Assembly (NCBI GenBank): GCA_032117915.1
Contig: JAULYI010000204.1
Span: forward strand, 1 to 5,044
DNA: 5,044 bases
Direction: 5' to 3'
Source of the DNA: ZLKRG46 sp032117915
Lineage (GTDB): Bacteria; Bacteroidota; Ignavibacteria; Kapaibacteriales; Kapaibacteriaceae
Of the stretch, positions 1-3,993 are shown one piece after another (the stretch's first letter is position 1; each line of letters begins with the position of its first letter). Position numbers and translations under genes: made by a program. The notes under the pieces were generated by a model. It was not told where the DNA came from and did no database searches. It saw nothing but the letters and a program-made list of their open reading frames with translations.

Positions 1-88
1 ATGCGCCGTACCGCAGCGCGAGCTGCATCGCGCTGATGAGGCGCAAAACTACGAAGAACCGACCGCCCACAAAACGTCTCACGCATCC
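1..88. other. Left-edge region upstream of the PhnD-like gene; possible tail of an upstream gene
   Basis: No gene can be assigned with confidence here. In forward frame 1 a reading frame enters from the left and stops at TGA 34-36, leaving an arginine/alanine-rich tail (RRTAARAASR) that could be the C-terminus of an upstream gene. Frame 2, the frame of the next gene, stays open from base 2 to the ATG at 89, so that gene could start further left, but I see no ATG or ribosome binding site supporting this. On the reverse strand an ATG at 86 opens a frame running off the left edge. I see no clear promoter, terminator or Shine-Dalgarno sequence. Confidence 0.3.
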
Positions 89-1015
89 ATGCGCTACGCA
101 CCGTTCTACCTTGTCGTCCTTGTACTCGCTCTGACGTGGTTTACCATCCGGCCGCTCTTCGAGGATCGATCCCTGGGTAGCAAGTACCAGCCGATCGTCG
201 TGATGCTGACGCCGTCCGTCGATGCCCAGCGGATATCTATGAGTGGTGACTCGCTGATGGCCTACCTGCATGAGCAGACGGGACTGCATTTCCGGTCGTC
301 CGTACCCACGAACTTCATCGCCGTGGTCGAGGCGTTTGGGGCCGACAAAGCTGACATCGCCATCATGAATACGTTTTCGTACCTGCTGGCAAAGGCGAAG
401 TACAATGCCCATGCGTCGCTGAAGGTGGTGCGCCGTGACGGCGAAATGTCGTATCGCGGCCAGATCATCGCCCGGGCCGGGTCGGACATCAATTCGCTCG
501 AAGATCTGCGCGGTCGGCGCATGGCCTACGTCGATCCGTCATCAACATCCGGCTATATCTATCCAAAGGCACTGTTGCAACAGCGAGGCATCTCGACGGG
601 CGAAGAGGTGTTCGCCAACAAGCATGACAATGTGGTCACGATGATCTATCAGGGTCAGGTGGATGCCGGTGCCACCTACTTCTCCCCCGCCGATAAGAAG
701 ACGGGCGAACAGCTCGACGCCCGCGCCCGTGTAAAGGCGCAGTTCCCGGACGTGTTTGAGAAGATCAAGATCCTTGAACTCACGGAACCTATTCCGAATG
801 ACCCTGTGGTCTTTCGGGCAGACTTCCCTGCCGACGTAGAGCAGCGTATCATTGAAGCCCTGCTCGCCTATGCTGGAACGGCAAGGGGCAAGGCAAGTCT
901 GATGGATATCGCCAGCGTAGAAGGCTTGGCACCGGCAACCGATGCTGACTACGAGGCCATGCGACGGCTCGTCACGACCTATTCGGTGGACGTTGAGGAA
1001 GCCCTTCGGGAGTGA
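89..1015 (+). CDS. PhnD-like phosphate/phosphite/phosphonate ABC transporter substrate-binding protein
   Basis: This 308-residue protein is a type 2 periplasmic-binding fold of the PhnD family, which captures phosphonate, phosphite or phosphate and delivers it to an ABC permease. Family signatures are visible: a DLRGRRMAYVDPSSTSGY stretch at 139-156 (substrate loop with the Ser/Thr cluster 151-154), H179-DNVV followed by GQVDAGATY at 189-197, and IPNDPVVFR at 235-243. The middle part (A84-F96) matches the usual segment in which the family tests whether the target system is present. The N-terminus has one hydrophobic helix (residues 6-20) followed by RP and charged residues, without a lipobox cysteine or an A-x-A site, so it is probably a membrane anchor rather than a cleaved signal. 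There is no Shine-Dalgarno sequence before ATG 89; that start is chosen because it places the hydrophobic helix at the N-terminus. No permease or ATPase gene is visible, so partners may lie to the left, or the protein may be an orphan sensor-like binding protein. The ligand cannot be told from sequence alone. Confidence 0.88.
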   Translation: MRYAPFYLVVLVLALTWFTIRPLFEDRSLGSKYQPIVVMLTPSVDAQRISMSGDSLMAYLHEQTGLHFRSSVPTNFIAVVEAFGADKADIAIMNTFSYLLAKAKYNAHASLKVVRRDGEMSYRGQIIARAGSDINSLEDLRGRRMAYVDPSSTSGYIYPKALLQQRGISTGEEVFANKHDNVVTMIYQGQVDAGATYFSPADKKTGEQLDARARVKAQFPDVFEKIKILELTEPIPNDPVVFRADFPADVEQRIIEALLAYAGTARGKASLMDIASVEGLAPATDADYEAMRRLVTTYSVDVEEALRE

Positions 1016-1052
1016 CGCAACCGCGCCTGCGGCGCACCTGCGACGGGTGAAC
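1016..1052. terminator. Convergent intergenic gap with a short GC hairpin, possible weak bidirectional terminator
   Basis: The 37 bases between two convergent stop codons contain a perfect 5-bp inverted repeat, GCGCC (1023-1027) and GGCGC (1031-1035), with loop TGC. No T-run follows on either strand, so it does not look like a canonical intrinsic terminator. Its place between converging genes is what makes the role plausible. Confidence 0.3.
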
Positions 1053-1466
1053 CTATCGATTCATCAACGTTTTGATGAAGGTCGTAGCACCCTTTGTGGC
1101 GCCGGCGATCAGGCTGACAACGTCTTCGACGGACGGCCTGATGCGATTCATGATGCCAACCTCGAAGTCCTTGACGTCTTGGGCGATCGACGCAAAAGCG
1201 TCGGCACCTCGGGATATCTTATCGATCTGCTGATCGGCGCGCTGCACCGTCGAGTGCAGCTGCTGAAGCAACTCCTCGCTCCGCACCAGCACAGGCGTAA
1301 GCCGCGTTCGTAACTCATGCAGGTCGTTCGACGAGCGCTCGGCTGTCATGACCATACGGTCAAGCTGACGTCGAGCATGCAGCAGGACGCTCACCGCCAC
1401 GAAGCACAGAATGGTGAAGGCGATCAGGGCGACGATCGTCGCGATGGCAACAAGGGTACTGTCCAT
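1053..1466 (-). CDS. DUF948-type (YtxG-like) single-pass membrane coiled-coil protein
   Basis: This 137-residue protein begins with a transmembrane helix (about residues 5-29, very rich in A, I, V and L, with C21). A long helical, heptad-like segment follows (about 31-100, HARRQLDRMV... to ...AQDVKDFE), containing many Q, L, R and E residues and typical of the DUF948 family. The C-terminal part (110-137) is mildly hydrophobic and ends in lysine and arginine. The architecture predicts an inner-membrane protein with a cytoplasmic or periplasmic coiled-coil tail; the biochemical role is unknown. It is the last gene of the kdsC-ytxH-DUF948 operon, starting 12 bases after the YtxH stop and without a clear Shine-Dalgarno sequence. 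In Bacillus subtilis the DUF948 protein YtxG is encoded beside YtxH, which supports the family call. The family assignment is by overall pattern, not by a diagnostic residue. Confidence 0.75.
   Translation of the reverse strand: MDSTLVAIATIVALIAFTILCFVAVSVLLHARRQLDRMVMTAERSSNDLHELRTRLTPVLVRSEELLQQLHSTVQRADQQIDKISRGADAFASIAQDVKDFEVGIMNRIRPSVEDVVSLIAGATKGATTFIKTLMNR
1060..1079. repeat. Perfect 8-bp inverted repeat at the 3' end of the DUF948 gene
   Basis: TTCATCAA (1060-1067) and TTGATGAA (1072-1079) are exact reverse complements separated by the 4-base loop CGTT. The hairpin lies within the last codons of the minus-strand DUF948 gene (coding for FIKTLMN) and just downstream of the plus-strand PhnD-like gene. 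It would fold in transcripts from either strand. No T-run follows, so a terminator function is uncertain; mRNA 3'-end stabilisation is another possibility. Confidence 0.45.
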
Positions 1467-1478
1467 GGGCGTCGGTTG

Positions 1479-1889
1479 TTAGGAGATCTCTTCACGGAAG
1501 GCATCGGCACCGGCCCTTGCGGCGTCGGAAACCTTGTGCGCTCCGGTCTGTACGGATTCTTTGACGGCCTGCGCACGGTTGCGCGCATCGCGCAGCACCT
1601 GCTCGGCATTCGACATCAGGGCTTCGGCCTGAGTACGGGCGTTGGTGACGATGCGCTCGGCGGCAACACGACCTTCGTTCACGACGTCTTCAACTTCTGA
1701 CTCGCCCTTCTTCAGCATACCCGTGGCCTTATCGTACAGGTCCTGCCCCTTGTCGGCAATGTCCTGACGAAGCTCACGACCAGCCTTGGGCGCAAACAGC
1801 AGCGCGACCGCAGCGCCGACAGCGCCCCCTACAACAGCTCCGATCAAAAAGCCGCGGGCATAGCTGCCTTGTTGATTATTCGTTTCCAT
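1479..1889 (-). CDS. YtxH-family small membrane protein
   Basis: This 136-residue protein has the classic YtxH layout. A glycine/alanine-rich transmembrane segment (about 12-33, with a GAVVGGAVGAAVAL core) is followed directly by the hallmark LFAPKAGRELR (31-41), then by a long, charged, alanine-rich amphipathic helix region (42-136). The tail has repeating helical units (ARTQAEALMSNAEQVLRDAR and similar) reminiscent of late-embryogenesis-abundant and apolipoprotein-like helices. YtxH proteins are general-stress proteins in Bacillus; their molecular role is not known. The start at 1889 is fixed by a strong GGAGG five bases upstream. A longer in-frame ATG at 2003 would lie inside kdsC and add a non-homologous leader, so it is rejected. 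The gene sits 17 bases after kdsC and 12 bases before the DUF948 gene, which implies co-transcription. Possible roles in envelope stress or membrane organisation are inference. Confidence 0.85.
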   Translation of the reverse strand: METNNQQGSYARGFLIGAVVGGAVGAAVALLFAPKAGRELRQDIADKGQDLYDKATGMLKKGESEVEDVVNEGRVAAERIVTNARTQAEALMSNAEQVLRDARNRAQAVKESVQTGAHKVSDAARAGADAFREEIS

Positions 1890-1894
1890 GATGT

Positions 1895-1899
1895 CCTCC
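1895..1899 (-). promoter_or_regulatory. Strong Shine-Dalgarno for the YtxH gene
   Basis: On the minus strand GGAGG is followed by five bases (ACATC) and then the ATG at 1889. It lies in the 17-base gap after kdsC and decides the start of the YtxH gene. It is the only strong ribosome binding site seen in this window. Confidence 0.7.
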
Positions 1900-1906
1900 G
1901 TGGATG

Positions 1907-2440
1907 CTACCACTGTTCTGGTAATGTGATGGGGAGACCTTGTGACGTCAGGATGAATTCGATGAACTCCCGGACGGCTCCGTGTCCGCCGTTCGCCGCA
2001 CAACGCATCATCGCGACGGTGCGGATGGCTTCGACGGCATCATTCGGACATGCCGAGAGTCCGCATCGCTGCATCACATGCAGGTCATTGACATCGTCGC
2101 CAATATACGCAACCGCGTGCAGCGGCACGGATAGACGAGCGGTCATGTCGTGTAGTGCCGTCGTCTTGTCGTGCGATCCAAGCAAGACCTCCGTGATCTT
2201 GAGTTTTTTTGCTCGCTCAACAACAATATCGGACACTTCACTGGTGATGATGGCCGTACGTATTCCTGCGCGATGGGCAAGGGTGATGCCCATACCGTCA
2301 CGCGTCGTAAACCGCTTCATGGCTTCGCCTTGCGGCGAATAGTACATGGCACCGTCCGTAAGGGTGCCATCCACATCCATCACAACAAGCTGAATGCGCG
2401 TTGCACGCTCGATGAGTTCGTCCTGCCGCAAGGCTGTCAT
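1907..2440 (-). CDS. kdsC: 3-deoxy-D-manno-octulosonate 8-phosphate phosphatase (KdsC, HAD family)
   Basis: This 177-residue enzyme hydrolyses Kdo-8-phosphate to Kdo, a cytoplasmic step of lipopolysaccharide core synthesis. All HAD motifs of the C0/KdsC type are present: motif I D22-V-D24-GTLTDG, with D22 the predicted nucleophile and D24 the acid/base; a substrate-contacting stretch FTTRDGMGI at 44-52; motif II T66 in IITSE; motif III K92 in SHDK; and motif IV GDDVNDL at 114-120, with D115 and D116 as Mg2+ ligands. The C-terminal GGHGAVREFIE (151-161) is the tail segment that in KdsC inserts into the neighbouring subunit's active site in the tetramer. The length matches the family (about 170-190), and no cap domain is present, as expected. 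A related phosphatase of another nonulosonate (for example Kdn or sialate 9-phosphate) cannot be fully excluded, because motif II reads TSE rather than the more typical TGR. The start at 2440 has only a weak upstream GGGA. It is the first gene of the operon and diverges from prmA. Confidence 0.88.
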   Translation of the reverse strand: MTALRQDELIERATRIQLVVMDVDGTLTDGAMYYSPQGEAMKRFTTRDGMGITLAHRAGIRTAIITSEVSDIVVERAKKLKITEVLLGSHDKTTALHDMTARLSVPLHAVAYIGDDVNDLHVMQRCGLSACPNDAVEAIRTVAMMRCAANGGHGAVREFIEFILTSQGLPITLPEQW

Positions 2441-2494
2441 GCATTTCCCGTAGATTTACACAGCGAAACTACAAGCAATCAACACGCCAACATC
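2441..2494. promoter_or_regulatory. Divergent kdsC/prmA intergenic region, candidate promoters
   Basis: These 54 bases must hold the promoters of both divergent genes unless those promoters lie inside the coding regions. On the minus strand TAGTTTCG (2471-2464) is one base off the Bacteroidota -7 consensus TAnnTTTG and has a TTGG 16 bases upstream (2490-2487), a candidate kdsC promoter. On the plus strand TAGATTTA (2451-2458) is a weaker match ahead of prmA without an obvious -33 element. No operator-like palindrome is evident. Confidence 0.3.
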
Positions 2495-3343
2495 ATGAAA
2501 ACCAGGTACGTACTTCTCACGATCACCCTTCCCGAGGAACAGTTCGATATGGCGAGCGGCGTCCTTAGTACGTATCCCATGGTGGGCATCGAAGAAGGAA
2601 TCGACTGCATTACCGTATGCTTCGAACAGAACGACTGGCAGGATCACTATGCCCAGTCCATCATCGATGAGCTGCAGCAGCAAGGCGTACCGGCTGCCGT
2701 AACCTTGGTTGGTACCGAGGAAGACCAGAACTGGAATGCGGAGTGGGAAGCGTCGATCGAACCGGTGATCGTAAACGAGCGTATCGTGATCGCCCCGGAA
2801 TGGCGCGCGGCAGATTATGCTGATACTCCCCTGCTGCTTGTGATAACGCCGAAGATGTCGTTCGGCACCGGACACCACGCAACAACACGCATGATGTGCC
2901 GACTGATGGAGACGCGGATCGAGCAGGACTCGAAGTGGATCGACGTTGGAACAGGAACGGGCGTACTCGCCATCCTGGCAGCCCGTCTGGGTGCGTCACA
3001 CGTCTATGCCTTCGATAACAGCGAGTGGTCGATCATCAACTCGGAAGAGAATATTCAGCGCAATGGTGTGGCCGACCGTATCACGTTGGAGCAATGCGAG
3101 CTGCAGGAGACCATGCTGGACCGTTGTGACGGTCTGGCTGCCAACCTCTATCGTCACCTGGTCATCCCCTATGCCAAGGCCTTCGTCGAGGCAGTCCGCC
3201 CCGGCGGCATCATCTGCGTGTCAGGCATCCTGAAGTACGACGTCGATGAAGTGGCAGCTCCGTTCCTCGCCCTAGGGTGCACAGCCGAAGAGACGCTCTT
3301 CGAGAGCGAGTGGGCAGCTATCGCCTTCCGCACGCCGGCCTAA
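2495..3343 (+). CDS. prmA: Ribosomal protein L11 methyltransferase (PrmA)
   Basis: This 282-residue, class I SAM-dependent enzyme trimethylates ribosomal protein L11 on lysine side chains and its N-terminus, using S-adenosylmethionine, in the cytoplasm. The N-terminal part (1-70) is the small L11-recognition domain. The linker carries the tryptophan/acid cluster NWNAEWE (79-85) usual in this family. The signature PKMSFGTGHHATT (119-131) contains the SAM-pocket loop unique to PrmA. Motif I is IDVGTGTGVLA (149-159), the ribose-binding acid is D174 in AFDNS, and the post-motif segment A216-N217-L218 corresponds to the ANI motif seen in homologues, here with Leu in place of Ile. The length is close to that of typical PrmA (about 275-295). 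The ATG at 2495 has no Shine-Dalgarno sequence; it is chosen because homology begins at MKTRYVLL, while the upstream open frame is antisense to kdsC. The gene ends in a 4-base overlap with the stop codon of a convergent small gene. Function is confident from motifs; methylation of other substrates is not excluded. Confidence 0.94.
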   Translation: MKTRYVLLTITLPEEQFDMASGVLSTYPMVGIEEGIDCITVCFEQNDWQDHYAQSIIDELQQQGVPAAVTLVGTEEDQNWNAEWEASIEPVIVNERIVIAPEWRAADYADTPLLLVITPKMSFGTGHHATTRMMCRLMETRIEQDSKWIDVGTGTGVLAILAARLGASHVYAFDNSEWSIINSEENIQRNGVADRITLEQCELQETMLDRCDGLAANLYRHLVIPYAKAFVEAVRPGGIICVSGILKYDVDEVAAPFLALGCTAEETLFESEWAAIAFRTPA

Positions 3344-3516
3344 CGGCGCATCTCGTCGAGCTGCTGCTGCATCAGTTCGCGGCGAAGCATCTTGCGTTCG
3401 TAGCGTTCGCAGAATCCCCCCTGAAAGATCAGCACGTAGAACACCACGATAAAGACGCCGGCAAGGATGGCCGGGACGTACTTGCTGATCGATGACCGCT
3501 GCGTCTGATTCGTCAT
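3340..3516 (-). CDS. Single-pass membrane microprotein, 58 residues, unknown function
   Basis: I do not recognise this gene. The reading frame encodes 58 residues: a polar N-terminus (1-12), one transmembrane helix (about 14-31, VPAILAGVFIVVFYVLIF), then a strongly charged, heptad-like helical tail (36-58, with CERYERKMLRREL followed by MQQQLDEMRR). The positive tail suggests a cytoplasmic C-terminal coiled coil, probably mediating oligomer or partner binding. It starts five bases after the stop of the neighbouring membrane/winged-helix gene on the same strand, so it very likely shares its transcript and could be a partner or accessory subunit. The start codon at 3516 lacks a strong Shine-Dalgarno sequence (only a GGAATAA about 12 bases upstream), which fits translational coupling. 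The stop TAG (3342-3340) overlaps the prmA stop. A real gene is favoured because its hydrophobic-charged pattern is coherent and the antisense and other frames are inconsistent; the function is open. Confidence 0.65.
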   Translation of the reverse strand: MTNQTQRSSISKYVPAILAGVFIVVFYVLIFQGGFCERYERKMLRRELMQQQLDEMRR

Positions 3517-3521
3517 GATGC

Positions 3522-3929
3522 TCAGTTATTCCAGTATTGCTGACCAAAAAAGTAGGTGTCCTTGCCGTTCCGGCCCTCGGTGATCACGGTGGCATGTGTC
3601 TTTGCACGCTTGGCCAGGTACTCACGCGCATCATCCTCCGAGACCTCGGCAAGTGCGGCTACGTCCATCACGGTCACCCTCCCCGCATTCCGTTCTGCAA
3701 GCACACCGATCACGGCCTCCAACCGGGCGCGCTCCCGTCGAAACGATCGCACGCTGGCAATGAACAGGTAGGCCGATGCGACGATGTGAATGCTTGCAAG
3801 GACGAAACACGTCAGCAGGTCCTGGAACGACGCTTCTCCATCCACCCAGCCCACGATGCCAAAGAGCAGGTAGACAAGGCTGAAGATGCCGAGCATCGCG
3901 CCAAGAAGGTACTGAATGCGGTAGAGCAT
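3522..3929 (-). CDS. Two-helix membrane protein with C-terminal winged-helix-like domain
   Basis: No named family is recognised. The chosen 135-residue product has two transmembrane helices (about 7-28 and 38-60) joined by a short loop containing D30, E32 and D37. A basic juxtamembrane stretch (RSFRRERARLE, 61-71) and a soluble domain of about 65 residues follow. That domain begins with EAVIGVLAERNAGRVTVMDVAA (71-92) and SEDDAREYLAKRA (97-109), and ends in VITEGRNGKDTYFFG (115-129). This is the usual order of a winged helix-turn-helix (helix, beta, helix, helix, then a beta-hairpin wing), like small MarR- or ScpB-type folds. The pattern suggests an inner-membrane protein that exposes a DNA- or protein-binding domain to the cytoplasm, but no recognition-helix match was made. 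A longer start at 4007 would overlap mfd by 14 bases and cover the promoter; ATG 3929 is preferred since the hydrophobic helix follows directly. It heads an operon with the 58-residue microprotein, divergent from mfd. Confidence 0.75.
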   Translation of the reverse strand: MLYRIQYLLGAMLGIFSLVYLLFGIVGWVDGEASFQDLLTCFVLASIHIVASAYLFIASVRSFRRERARLEAVIGVLAERNAGRVTVMDVAALAEVSEDDAREYLAKRAKTHATVITEGRNGKDTYFFGQQYWNN

Positions 3930-3935
3930 GGGCGG

Positions 3936-3964
3936 CGAATCTATGCAGACAATGGAACGCCAAA
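3936..3964 (-). promoter_or_regulatory. Candidate Bacteroidota-type promoter of the membrane/winged-helix operon
   Basis: Reading the minus strand, TTTG (3964-3961) is followed after 17 bases by TAGATTCG (3943-3936), close to the -33 TTTG / -7 TAnnTTTG promoter of Bacteroidota with one mismatch in the -7 box. A second TTTG (3968-3965) gives a 21-base spacer. The -7 box ends six bases before the ATG at 3929, which would put transcription start at or next to the start codon. No Shine-Dalgarno sequence precedes this gene, so a leaderless transcript is plausible. The call assumes ATG 3929 is the true start. Confidence 0.4.
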
Positions 3965-3978
3965 CAAACCCTGCCTCG

Positions 3979-3986
3979 TAGCTTTG
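3979..3986 (+). promoter_or_regulatory. Candidate -7 box of mfd (exact TAnnTTTG)
   Basis: TAGCTTTG matches the Bacteroidota -7 consensus TAnnTTTG exactly and lies seven bases before the mfd ATG at 3994. No convincing -33 TTG is found 17-21 bases upstream, so the promoter is incomplete by eye. If used, transcription would begin at about the start codon. The gene has no Shine-Dalgarno sequence, which would agree with a leaderless mRNA. Confidence 0.4.
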
Positions 3987-3993
3987 CAGTTCC

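Noticed and set aside
1241..1260. 7-bp inverted repeat GCTGCAC/GTGCAGC with a 6-base loop
   Set aside because: It lies in the middle of the DUF948 coding sequence within Q/L/H codons, where such repeats arise easily in GC-rich coding DNA; no regulatory context.
1890..2003. Upstream in-frame start for the YtxH gene at 2003
   Set aside because: It would overlap the 3' end of kdsC, add an Arg-rich leader, and ignore the strong GGAGG placed before ATG 1889.
2171..2494. Upstream in-frame extension of prmA, giving a 390-residue product
   Set aside because: The extra 108 residues lie antisense to kdsC and show no resemblance to PrmA, which begins at MKTRYVLL.
3272..3547. A 91-codon minus-strand frame overlapping the end of prmA
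   Set aside because: Its translation lacks a hydrophobic or domain-like pattern, overlaps prmA extensively, and is displaced in frame from the coherent 58-residue membrane microprotein.
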